Counted from the first letter of the stretch, positions 1 to 7,592 are shown. The stretch: DNA of 8,254 bases from Marinobacter sp. (GCA_017643965.1 JAEPMM010000130.1:1-8254), one strand, 5' to 3'. Notes: generated by a model not told the origin, from the sequence alone. Translations and numbers: made by a program.

Positions 1-1
1 G

Positions 2-853
2 GGCGAAACCGGCACCGGCAAGGAGGTATTGGCGCAGGCCATCCACACCGTGTCGGCGCGGGCGGACCGGCCCTTTGTGGGGGTGAATGTGGCGGCCATT
101 CCCGACAATCTGCTGGAAGCCGAATTCTTTGGTGTCGCCCCCGGCGCCTACACCGGCGCAGACCGCCGCAGCCGTGAGGGCAAGTTCCAGCTTGCCAATG
201 GCGGCACCCTGTTCCTGGATGAAGTGGGTGACATGCCGTTGCCGTTGCAGGCCAAGCTGCTGCGGGCCCTGCAGGAAGGCGAGATCGAGCCACTCGGCTC
301 CAACAAGGTGATAGCCGTGGATGTCCGGGTCATTGCCGCGACCAGTCGCAATCTGGAGGCGATGATGGCCGAGGGCAGCTTCCGTTCGGACCTGTACTAC
401 CGGCTCAATGTACTGGAGATCCCGATTCCGCCCCTGCGGGAACGGCTGGCGGATCTGGGGGTGCTGTGTGAGGCACTGCTGGAGGATATCTGCAATGGCG
501 TGGACATCCGCGGTGAGATCACCGATGCCGCGGTTTCTGCGCTGGGCAGCTATGACTGGCCGGGTAATATCCGCGAGCTCAGGAATGTGCTGGAGCGGGC
601 GCTGACCATGGGCGAGGAAAGCGGCCTGCTGGACGCGGACGCCATTTTCAAGGTGCTGCCACGCAACGGTTCCCGCCCCCAACCCGGCCTGTCGCCACGG
701 CCAGTGCGGCCACTGGCCCAGGTCATGGCCGAGGCCGAAGGCCAGGCCATTGAATCCGCGCTGGTGGCGTCGCGGGGCAATCGCACCCGCGCCGCGAAAC
801 TGCTGGGCATTTCCCGTTCGGTACTTTACGAAAAGCTGTCCAGAATGTCCTGA
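2..853 (+). CDS. Sigma-54-dependent Fis-family activator, 3' part (HbcR-like)
   Basis: The window opens inside the Walker A motif (GETGTGKE at 2-25), so the N-terminal sensor domain and the true start are missing; 283 residues are visible. In order: Walker A; the sigma-54 contact loop in the form GAYTGA (143-160) instead of the usual GAFTGA; Walker B GGTLFLDEVGDM; sensor I VRVIAATSRN; the arginine-finger region FRSDLYYRL; sensor II WPGNIREL; and a C-terminal Fis-type HTH containing GNRTRAAKLLGISRSVLYEKL. Such proteins bind upstream sites and use ATP hydrolysis to open sigma-54 promoters. The gene sits directly upstream of a matching promoter and three palindromic sites, followed by 3-hydroxybutyrate genes, so it is probably the local activator. 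HbcR of Pseudomonas controls equivalent enzymes. The effector cannot be judged without the N-terminus. The family call is firm; the HbcR-like role is inference from context. Confidence 0.93.
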   Translation, partial: GETGTGKEVLAQAIHTVSARADRPFVGVNVAAIPDNLLEAEFFGVAPGAYTGADRRSREGKFQLANGGTLFLDEVGDMPLPLQAKLLRALQEGEIEPLGSNKVIAVDVRVIAATSRNLEAMMAEGSFRSDLYYRLNVLEIPIPPLRERLADLGVLCEALLEDICNGVDIRGEITDAAVSALGSYDWPGNIRELRNVLERALTMGEESGLLDADAIFKVLPRNGSRPQPGLSPRPVRPLAQVMAEAEGQAIESALVASRGNRTRAAKLLGISRSVLYEKLSRMS

Positions 854-863
854 ATTCCGGACA
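846..863. promoter_or_regulatory. Enhancer-like palindrome 1 (putative activator site)
   Basis: TGTCCTGAATTCCGGACA is an 18-nt inverted repeat with a single mismatched pair. It is one base away from the idealised palindrome TGTCCGGAATTCCGGACA. It overlaps the last codons and the TGA stop (851-853) of the activator gene. Its centre is 63 bp from that of the third site, about six helical turns, and lies near -163 from the predicted sigma-54 transcription start. The repeat is seen directly; binding by the adjacent activator is inferred. Confidence 0.7.
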
Positions 864-865
864 AC

Positions 866-883
866 TGTTCCGGGATCAGGACA
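866..883. promoter_or_regulatory. Enhancer-like palindrome 2, degenerate
   Basis: TGTTCCGGGATCAGGACA keeps the outer TGT/ACA arms and matches the idealised 18-nt palindrome of its neighbours at 12 of 18 positions. Its centre is 20 bp from site 1 and 43 bp from site 3, close to two and four helical turns. It may be a weaker site filled cooperatively. It is less certain than the flanking copies. Confidence 0.45.
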
Positions 884-908
884 ATCACCCACGACATAGG
901 TCTTACTG

Positions 909-926
909 TGTCCGGAATTCCGCACA
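909..926. promoter_or_regulatory. Enhancer-like palindrome 3 (putative activator site)
   Basis: TGTCCGGAATTCCGCACA is an 18-nt inverted repeat with one mismatched pair. It matches the idealised palindrome at 17 of 18 positions and shares 16 of 18 with site 1. It is centred near -100 from the predicted transcription start, a normal distance for an upstream activating sequence of a sigma-54 activator. Two such similar sites in one short gap are unlikely by chance. Confidence 0.7.
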
Positions 927-959
927 ATTATGCCCTTTTCCAGACTTGCAAAAAACTCC

Positions 960-972
960 TAAGATTATGATT
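960..972 (-). promoter_or_regulatory. Candidate IHF-binding site
   Basis: On the minus strand the sequence reads AATCATAATCTTA, which agrees with the IHF consensus WATCAANNNNTTR at all but one defined position. It sits in an A/T-rich stretch between the enhancer-like sites and the -24 element, about -46 to -58 from the predicted start. This is where IHF usually bends DNA so that a sigma-54 activator can reach the polymerase. The consensus is loose, so confidence rests mainly on location. Confidence 0.45.
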
Positions 973-991
973 TAATTTGTTTTTCTGCGCA

Positions 992-1007
992 TGGCATGAC
1001 ACCTGCT
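992..1007 (+). promoter_or_regulatory. Sigma-54 (-24/-12) promoter of the dctPQM-bdhA-aacS operon
   Basis: TGGCATGACACCTGCT matches the consensus TGGCACGNNNNTTGCW except for two bases (C to T at position 6, T to C at position 12). The invariant GG (993-994) and GC (1005-1006) are exactly spaced. It predicts a transcript start near 1018 and a leader of about 160 nt before dctP. An upstream gene for a sigma-54 activator and upstream palindromes support it. No convincing sigma-70 promoter was seen in this gap. Confidence 0.75.
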
Positions 1008-1035
1008 AACTTCCCCGTGCAGGACGTCAGAACAA

Positions 1036-1120
1036 CGCAGAAAACAAGACTGGCGCTCAACGTTGGACCCACAATTTGTCTGTCTGTCTCGTTTTCTGCG
1101 ATGTCTGACTAAACTCAGAC
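1036..1120 (+). repeat. Inverted repeats in the dctP mRNA leader
   Basis: CGCAGAAAAC (1036-1045) is the exact reverse complement of GTTTTCTGCG (1091-1100), giving a possible 10-bp stem around a 45-nt loop. A third near-copy of the second arm, TTTTCTGCG at 981-989, lies just upstream of the -24 element. The loop holds three tandem TGTC units (1077-1088). Next comes a 6-bp hairpin, GTCTGA/TCAGAC (1103-1108 and 1115-1120), with a 6-nt loop. These could fold the untranslated leader or be protein sites; no known riboswitch is recognised. Confidence 0.4.
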
Positions 1121-1179
1121 CAGGACCCTCAGTCCCGAACTGGCGGCCGGAAAAAACAACAATGTTAGGAGACTTGCCA

Positions 1180-2232
1180 ATGACACTCTTCAAGGCGCTC
1201 GCCGGAATCACTGGTGCGATTGCCCTGTCCACCGGATCGGCCTTCGCAGACGACCTTCGCTGGAAAATGCCCGTTGCCTTTGCCACCAATCTTCCCGGCC
1301 TGGGTTCGCCTGCCGCCTGGGTTGCGGACAATCTCACCACCGCCTCCGATGGCAGCATTCAGGTTCGTGTGTACGAGACCGGTAAGCTGGTGCCGCCGTT
1401 CGACATTCTTCAGGAGGTATCCGACGGCAAGGTAGAGGCAGGCTATACCTGGATCGGTTACGACCAGGGCAAGGTGCCGGCCATTCCCCTGTTCGCCGCC
1501 GTCCCTTTCGGCATGAAGCCCTGGGCTTACACCGCCTGGTATTACTACGGTGGCGGCCACGACATGCTGCAGGAAGTCTACGCCAACAAGGGTTTTGATG
1601 TGCACGCTCAGCTGTGCGGTATTATCGGACCGGAGACCGCGGGCTGGTATGCCGAACCCATCGAAACACTGGAAGACTACAAAGGCCTGAAGATTCGCTT
1701 CGCAGGCCTGGGTGGCAAGGTCCTGGAAAAACTGGGCGCCTCGGTCACCATGATGCCCGGTGGTGAGCTTTACCAGGCACTGGAAAAAGGCACCATCGAT
1801 GCCACCGAATTCTCCATGCCCGCCATCGACCAGATCCTCGGCTTCAACCAGGTGGTCAAGTACAACCTGTTCCCGGGTTGGCACCAGCAGTTCACTGCCC
1901 AGTACATGTTGATCAACAAGGATCAGTGGAATAAAACCACCGACGCACAGAAAGCGCTGGTTGAGGCTTCCTGTACCGCCGCAACAACGCTTGGTCTGGC
2001 CGAGGGTGAGTACAAGAACGGCAAGGTCCTGGCTGAGTTCCAGGATAAAGGCGTTCAGGCGGATCAGATTCCCCGTGACGTTCTGAAGGAGCTGCAATCG
2101 GTTACCGAGGAAGTATTGAAAGAAGAAGCTTCCAAGGATGCCGACTTCAAGCGTGTCTATGAAAGCCAGAACGAGTTCCTGGAAACCTACGAGGTCTGGG
2201 ATACCCGCGCCTACGTTCCTTCGGACCTGTAA
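1180..2232 (+). CDS. dctP: TRAP transporter substrate-binding protein
   Basis: This is the periplasmic solute receptor of a TRAP transporter, 350 residues. The ATG at 1180 is chosen because AGGAGA lies 7 nt upstream and the first 23 residues form a Sec signal peptide (hydrophobic GITGAIALSTGSAFA) with likely cleavage after AFA, before DDLRW. In-frame extension upstream runs into the untranslated leader without a signal peptide or ribosome site. The motif GLKIRFAGLGGKVLEKLGAS (169-188) carries Arg173, at the position of the arginine that binds the ligand carboxylate in this family. PGGELYQALEKGTIDATEF (193-211) and FPGWHQQFTAQYMLINKDQW (231-250) resemble the 2-oxoacid/chloroaromatic branch (TakP/FcbT1-like). 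The operon partners make (R)-3-hydroxybutyrate or acetoacetate the likely ligand; this is inference, since TRAP specificity cannot be read from these motifs alone. Confidence 0.95.
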   Translation: MTLFKALAGITGAIALSTGSAFADDLRWKMPVAFATNLPGLGSPAAWVADNLTTASDGSIQVRVYETGKLVPPFDILQEVSDGKVEAGYTWIGYDQGKVPAIPLFAAVPFGMKPWAYTAWYYYGGGHDMLQEVYANKGFDVHAQLCGIIGPETAGWYAEPIETLEDYKGLKIRFAGLGGKVLEKLGASVTMMPGGELYQALEKGTIDATEFSMPAIDQILGFNQVVKYNLFPGWHQQFTAQYMLINKDQWNKTTDAQKALVEASCTAATTLGLAEGEYKNGKVLAEFQDKGVQADQIPRDVLKELQSVTEEVLKEEASKDADFKRVYESQNEFLETYEVWDTRAYVPSDL

Positions 2233-2251
2233 GGTCGGGGCCGCTCCCGAG

Positions 2252-2272
2252 ACACCGGACCGGGTCCGGTGT
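2252..2272. repeat. Perfect palindrome after dctP
   Basis: ACACCGGACC and GGTCCGGTGT form a perfect 10-bp inverted repeat around a single G. It starts 20 nt after the dctP stop, and a small GACCT/AGGTC inverted repeat (2224-2236) spans the stop itself. Its 15-nt core is repeated exactly at 2944-2958 near the end of dctQ. With no T-run after it, it is more likely a transcript-stabilising hairpin or a protein site than a terminator. Confidence 0.6.
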
Positions 2273-2287
2273 GCTCTGACCAAGTCT

Positions 2288-2315
2288 GGATGGCCCTTCG
2301 GGGCCATCCTTGTTT
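2288..2315 (+). terminator. Terminator-like hairpin between dctP and dctQ
   Basis: GGATGGCCC (2288-2296), a TTCG tetraloop closed by C-G, and GGGCCATCC (2301-2309) form a perfect 9-bp stem followed by TTGTTT. It lies inside an apparent operon, 33 nt before dctQ. It may act as a partial terminator or 3'-end protector so that the binding protein is made in excess over the membrane subunits, as is common in binding-protein transporters. The T-run is short and interrupted, so read-through is expected. Confidence 0.65.
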
Positions 2316-2347
2316 CACCATCGGCTTTCTGAGCGAGGAACGGGTTT

Positions 2348-2986
2348 ATGACGGTGCCTGGTAACGACTCACCGCAGCCGGCGCGGCCATCCATGTCCGC
2401 CACCGACGAACTTCTTCACCATCACACGGAGTTGCCAACCACCCGGCTCAGCCAGGGCATGGACCGGGTGATTGCGGCCATCGGCAAGAGTGCCTCCTGG
2501 CTCTGGCTGGTGGTGACCGGGGTGATTATCTATGCCGTGATCGGCCGCTACGCGTTTGGCCTGGGTTCGGTGACGCTGGAGGAAGTGCAGTGGCACCTGG
2601 CAGGTGCCGGCTGGCTGCTGGGACTGGCCTACACGCTGGTGGTGGATGACCACGTCAGGGTGGACGTGATTCACGAGCGCCTGTCCCTCAAAGGCCAGGG
2701 CTGGGTGGAGCTGCTGGGTCTGCTGTTTCTGCTGTTGCCGTTTCTGGGGCTGGCGATCTACGAAATGGTGCCATACGCCTACAGCTCCTGGCAGCAGGGC
2801 GAAACCAGCCAGGCACCGGCGGGGCTGCCCTACCGTTGGGTCCTCAAGGCCGTGCTGGCTCTGGCGTTCATTCTTCTTGCGCTGGGAGCGCTGTCCCGCC
2901 TGCTGAAAGTGACGGCACTGCTGTTTGGCTTTCCGCAGCCGATCCGGACCGGGTCCGGGCATAACAAGAACGAGGATGTGTCCTGA
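2348..2986 (+). CDS. dctQ: TRAP transporter small permease
   Basis: The DctQ subunit (212 residues) is the four-helix inner-membrane protein that pairs with DctM. Hydrophobic segments lie at about 49-68, 83-100, 119-139 and 163-183. Between them are family-like features: IGRYAFGLGSVTLEEVQWHL (65-84) in the first loop and the charged VDDHVRVDVIHERL stretch (99-112) after helix 2. The first 45 residues form a hydrophilic, His-rich cytoplasmic extension longer than usual. An internal ATG at codon 16 (Met16) is a possible alternative start, but the first ATG has AGGA 8 nt upstream. The tail after helix 4 is polar. The stop overlaps the dctM start by one base (TGATG), implying translational coupling. 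Confidence 0.93.
   Translation: MTVPGNDSPQPARPSMSATDELLHHHTELPTTRLSQGMDRVIAAIGKSASWLWLVVTGVIIYAVIGRYAFGLGSVTLEEVQWHLAGAGWLLGLAYTLVVDDHVRVDVIHERLSLKGQGWVELLGLLFLLLPFLGLAIYEMVPYAYSSWQQGETSQAPAGLPYRWVLKAVLALAFILLALGALSRLLKVTALLFGFPQPIRTGSGHNKNEDVS
2944..2958. repeat. Second copy of the 15-nt palindrome, inside dctQ
   Basis: CCGGACCGGGTCCGG is identical to 2255-2269 downstream of dctP. Here it lies in the codons of the polar C-terminal tail of DctQ (around PIRTGSG), about 30 nt before dctM. The two copies bracket dctQ. A 15-nt exact repeat is unusual in 8 kb, though self-complementary GC-rich words recur more often than random ones. Confidence 0.5.
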
Positions 2987-4350
2987 TGGAGTTAGAAACC
3001 CTGTTTGTCATCGGCATGTTCCTGACCTTCGGGGCCCTGCTGATGACCGGTTATCCGGTGGCCTGGGTGTTGGGTGGAACGGCTGTTATCTGGACCCTGA
3101 TTGGCGTGGTTGCGGTTGAGAACTTCGGTGCCAATCTCTGGTTCGATTACCCGTCGTCCATGGGGCTCGTGCCTGAACGCATCTGGGACGTGGTGAACAG
3201 TGAAACCCTGGTCGCCCTGCCCATGTTCATTTTCATGGGCATCATGCTCGATCAGTCGGGCGTGGCCGAGCGACTGATGAACAGCATGGTCAAGTTGTTC
3301 GGGGCGGTACGCGGTGGTTACGCCGTCACCGTGGTGGTGATCGGTGTCCTGCTGGCCGCCACCACCGGCATCATCGGCGCCTCCGTGGTGCTGCTGGGCA
3401 TGCTGTCCCTGCCGGTGATGATGGAGCACAAGTACGACAAGGGCTTTGCCGTGGGTACCGCCTGCGCCACCGGCACCCTGGGCATCCTGATTCCACCGTC
3501 CATCATGCTGGTGCTGATGGCCGACCGGCTGGCGGTGCCCGAGGCGTCCGTGGGCGATCTGTTCATGGGGGCGTTCCTGCCCGGCCTGCTGCTGGGTGCC
3601 ATGTACGTGGCCTATGTGATGATTCGCCCGCTGTTCCAGCCCCACATTGCGCCGGTGCCTGAGGGCACCCAGAAAGTGTCCTGGCGCATTTTCTGGGAAG
3701 TGGCCAAGGCCGTGGTGCCCACCGCGGCGCTGATTCTGGGTGTGTTGGGGTCGATTTTTGCCGGTGTGGCGACACCCACCGAGGCCTCTGGTGTGGGGGC
3801 GCTGGGTGCCCTGCTGCTGGCGCTGATGTCCGGCCGCCTGAACCTGAAGGTACTCAACTCCTCGATGCAGCAGACCACCCGCACCGCCGCGTTCATTTTT
3901 GCCATCTTCCTGGGCGCTACCGCGTTCTCGGTGGTGCTGCGGGGGCTGGGCGGTGACCAGGTGATTGAGGATGCACTGCTGGGGTTGCCGTTCGGACCCT
4001 ACGGTGTGGTACTGACCATTCTGTTTGCGGTATTCCTGCTGGGCTTCTTCCTGGACTGGGTGGAAATCACCCTGATCATACTGCCGCTGGTGGCGCCGGT
4101 GGTGCAGACCCTCGGATTCGACCTGGTGTGGTTCACCATCCTGTTTGCCATGTGCCTGCAGACCTCATTCCTGACCCCGCCGGTGGGCTTTGCCCTGTTC
4201 TACATCAAAGGTGTGGCGCCGCCGGAAATCGACGTGTTGGACATCTACAAAGGGGTCGTTCCGTTCATCATCATCCAGTTGGTTGCCCTCGCTATTGTTT
4301 TCCTGGTGCCCGAGATTGCGACCTGGCTACCCAGCGTGGCCTACGACTAA
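2986..4350 (+). CDS. dctM: TRAP transporter large permease
   Basis: DctM (454 residues) is the main translocation subunit, driving uptake with an ion gradient, typically sodium. It is strongly hydrophobic throughout with about 11-12 membrane segments. Recognisable family stretches are VALPMFIFMGIMLDQSGVAE (76-95), GTLGILIPPSIMLVLM (163-178), GVATPTEASGVGALGA (260-275) and TSFLTPPVGFALFYIKGVAP (393-412); the first and second halves show the repeat-like paired PP/PTEA motifs typical of this transporter superfamily. The length is normal and no frame damage is seen. The start overlaps the dctQ stop by one base, with AGGA 9 nt upstream. The stop is 13 nt before bdhA, so transporter and enzyme genes are almost certainly cotranscribed. 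Confidence 0.96.
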   Translation: MELETLFVIGMFLTFGALLMTGYPVAWVLGGTAVIWTLIGVVAVENFGANLWFDYPSSMGLVPERIWDVVNSETLVALPMFIFMGIMLDQSGVAERLMNSMVKLFGAVRGGYAVTVVVIGVLLAATTGIIGASVVLLGMLSLPVMMEHKYDKGFAVGTACATGTLGILIPPSIMLVLMADRLAVPEASVGDLFMGAFLPGLLLGAMYVAYVMIRPLFQPHIAPVPEGTQKVSWRIFWEVAKAVVPTAALILGVLGSIFAGVATPTEASGVGALGALLLALMSGRLNLKVLNSSMQQTTRTAAFIFAIFLGATAFSVVLRGLGGDQVIEDALLGLPFGPYGVVLTILFAVFLLGFFLDWVEITLIILPLVAPVVQTLGFDLVWFTILFAMCLQTSFLTPPVGFALFYIKGVAPPEIDVLDIYKGVVPFIIIQLVALAIVFLVPEIATWLPSVAYD

Positions 4351-4363
4351 GGAGAGAATAATC

Positions 4364-5143
4364 ATGCGTTTACACAACCGGATAGCCCTGATCACCGGGG
4401 CAGGTCGCGGGATCGGCCGTGCCATTGCCGAGCGGTACGGGCGCGAGGGCGCGCGGGTGGCGGTGGCCGACCTCACCCTGGAGAGTGCCCGGCAAGCCGT
4501 CGATGCCATCGAACAGGCGGGTGGCACCGCCATGGCACTGGCGATGGACGTCACCGATGAGCATGCGGTGGAAGCGGGCGTTGCCGCCATTGTGGACCGC
4601 TGGGGCGGTCTCGACATCGCCCTGGCCAACGCCGGCGTCCAGCACATCGATCCGCTGCACAAACTGGCGTTTGCCGATTGGAGCAAGGTGATGAGCGTCC
4701 ATCTGGATGGCGCTTTTCTGGTGACCCGGGCTGCACTCAAGCAGATGTACGCCGGTGGTGGCGGAACCATGCTCTACATGGGCTCGGTTCACTCCCTGGA
4801 AGCCTCGCCGCTGAAAGCCCCCTATGTCGCGGCCAAGCACGGCATGCTGGGCCTTTGCCGGGCCGTGGCGAAGGAAGGCGCCGAGCATGGCGTACGCAGC
4901 AATATCATCTGCCCCGGCTTCGTGCGTACCCCGCTGGTGGACAAGCAGATCCCCGAGCAGGCGCGGGAGCTGGGCATTCCCGAGGACGAGGTCATCAGCA
5001 AGGTGATGCTGAAAAATACAGTGGACGGGGAATTCACGACTCTGGAAGATGTAGCGGAACTGGCCGTGCATCTGGCGGCCTTCCCATCTGCAGCGCTGAC
5101 CGGCCAATCCATCGTGGTCAGCCACGGCTGGCACATGCAGTAA
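4364..5143 (+). CDS. bdhA: D-3-hydroxybutyrate dehydrogenase (SDR family)
   Basis: This cytoplasmic short-chain dehydrogenase (259 residues) oxidises (R)-3-hydroxybutyrate to acetoacetate with NAD+. It has the TGAGRGIG dinucleotide loop (11-18), Asp36 at the end of strand 2 (NAD preference), NAG (89-91), Ser141, Tyr154 and Lys158. Gln93, His143, Lys151, Gln195 and Trp256 match, with an offset of one, the substrate-pocket residues described for Pseudomonas 3-hydroxybutyrate dehydrogenase (numbering from memory), so the substrate call is stronger than for a generic SDR. His113 stands where many SDRs have the catalytic Asn. The ATG at 4364 follows GGAGAG by 7 nt and starts right before strand 1; reading further upstream would run back into dctM. 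It lies 13 nt after dctM and 16 nt before aacS. Confidence 0.95.
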   Translation: MRLHNRIALITGAGRGIGRAIAERYGREGARVAVADLTLESARQAVDAIEQAGGTAMALAMDVTDEHAVEAGVAAIVDRWGGLDIALANAGVQHIDPLHKLAFADWSKVMSVHLDGAFLVTRAALKQMYAGGGGTMLYMGSVHSLEASPLKAPYVAAKHGMLGLCRAVAKEGAEHGVRSNIICPGFVRTPLVDKQIPEQARELGIPEDEVISKVMLKNTVDGEFTTLEDVAELAVHLAAFPSAALTGQSIVVSHGWHMQ

Positions 5144-5159
5144 TCATCAGGAGAGACGG

Positions 5160-7151
<1,992 letters not shown>

Positions 7152-7164
7152 TCGGAGGACGCTT

Positions 7165-7194
7165 GGTCGGATTACGCCTGCGGCTAATCCGACC
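7165..7194. repeat. REP-like extragenic palindrome
   Basis: Thirteen bases after the aacS stop, GGTCGGATTA (7165-7174) and TAATCCGACC (7185-7194) form a perfect 10-bp inverted repeat. The stem continues with GCC/GGC around a TGC loop and one bulged C (7175), and TACG follows the right arm. The form resembles the repetitive extragenic palindromes scattered between genes in many Gammaproteobacteria, often linked to REP-associated transposases. It has no T-run, so it would stabilise the transcript end rather than terminate. Whether it recurs in the genome cannot be seen here. Confidence 0.65.
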
Positions 7195-7232
7195 TACGAG
7201 GTCAGGACGTCAACACCCCCCGGGTCTGTCAA

Positions 7233-7313
7233 GGAGTATGGGCGGGGGGAGCTCCCAAAACAGTCAGGAAAGCCCCGGCTTTCCGTTTTGGGAGCTCCCC
7301 CCGCTCATACTCC
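7233..7313. repeat. 81-nt near-perfect inverted repeat (large hairpin)
   Basis: Arms 7233-7261 and 7285-7313 are 29-nt reverse complements with one non-Watson-Crick pair (G7241/T7305, a G-U wobble in RNA). Inside, GGAAAGCC (7267-7274) and GGCTTTCC (7277-7284) form a second perfect 8-bp stem, leaving only AGTCA (7262-7266) as a one-sided bulge. Each outer arm also holds the self-complementary word GGGAGCTCCC. No coding sequence lies inside. It may be a non-autonomous mobile or REP-like element, or a strong transcription barrier between aacS and icd. Confidence 0.75.
7267..7289 (+). terminator. Candidate terminator of the dctPQM-bdhA-aacS operon
   Basis: The inner stem of the large hairpin, GGAAAGCC/GGCTTTCC, is followed immediately by GTTTT (7285-7289), the layout of an intrinsic terminator on the + strand. 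The T-run has only four bases, and the outer arms could compete for those bases by pairing them with AAAAC (7257-7261). It is the best terminator candidate downstream of aacS. Confidence 0.45.
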
Positions 7314-7346
7314 GAGCCACCCAATCTAAGCCACCCACTCCGAGCC
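7309..7346 (+). repeat. Short direct repeat next to the large hairpin
   Basis: ACTCCGAGCC occurs at 7309-7318 and again at 7337-7346, and AGCCACCCA occurs at 7315-7323 and 7329-7337. The first copy overlaps the right end of the large inverted repeat. It may be leftover slippage or element-edge sequence. From 7347 to about 7419 nothing else recognisable was found. Confidence 0.35.
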
Positions 7347-7419
7347 CGCCGGAGGGGCCCCGTCGCAAAAGTCCGAAAGTTTCGTAAATTCCCGGCAGTT
7401 CACCATCCTGTAACAGGTT

Positions 7420-7448
7420 TTAGCGCATTTTTAGTCCGTTCTTATACT
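7420..7448 (+). promoter_or_regulatory. Candidate sigma-70 promoter for icd
   Basis: TATACT (7443-7448) matches the -10 consensus at five of six positions. TTAGCG (7420-7425), 17 nt upstream, is a weak -35 with three of six matches. The surroundings are A/T-rich compared with the rest of the window. It would give a leader of about 140 nt before icd. The large hairpin just upstream makes a separate promoter for icd likely. Confidence 0.45.
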
Positions 7449-7561
7449 AAGATCGTACCCAGAATCCGCGAAAAAATGGTATCTTACTAGGTCTATCAAA
7501 AGTTCCCGTATCAGTCATTGCTCAGGTCGGGCGTTCACAAGACCTCTGACCCTGCCATGGC

Positions 7562-7592
7562 CGTCCTGAACTCACACACTAGCCTGAGGACG
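7562..7592 (+). promoter_or_regulatory. Possible ribosome-site hairpin before icd
   Basis: CGTCCT (7562-7567) is the exact complement of AGGACG (7587-7592), which contains the ribosome-binding AGGA 5 nt before the icd ATG. The 6-bp stem with a 19-nt loop could partly hide the ribosome site. The stem is short and may be accidental. Confidence 0.25.

Noticed and set aside
1051..1066. Second -24/-12-like element, TGGCGCTCAACGTTGG
   Set aside because: The spacing between the GG and the downstream TTG is one base too long and the GC at -12 is missing.
1063..1179. 39-codon N-terminal extension of dctP
   Set aside because: It starts at TTG without a ribosome site, lies in the leader just after the predicted transcript start, and would bury the signal peptide; the ATG at 1180 has a good ribosome site.
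1165..2403. Long open frame of 412 codons on the minus strand opposite dctP
   Set aside because: It is a mirror of the dctP codon pattern in GC-rich DNA; it has no domain-like sequence and it crosses the dctP-dctQ gap.
4190..4363. 58-codon upstream extension of bdhA
   Set aside because: It lies inside dctM in another frame; the ATG at 4364 has GGAGAG at the right distance and begins at the normal SDR N-terminus.
7163..7387. Open frames through the gap after aacS
   Set aside because: They run through the palindromes and have low-complexity Pro/Ser/Arg translations and no convincing ribosome site.
7476..7490. Tiny frame ATG GTA TCT TAC TAG upstream of icd as a leader peptide
   Set aside because: Only four codons, no ribosome site, and no attenuator-type structure after it.
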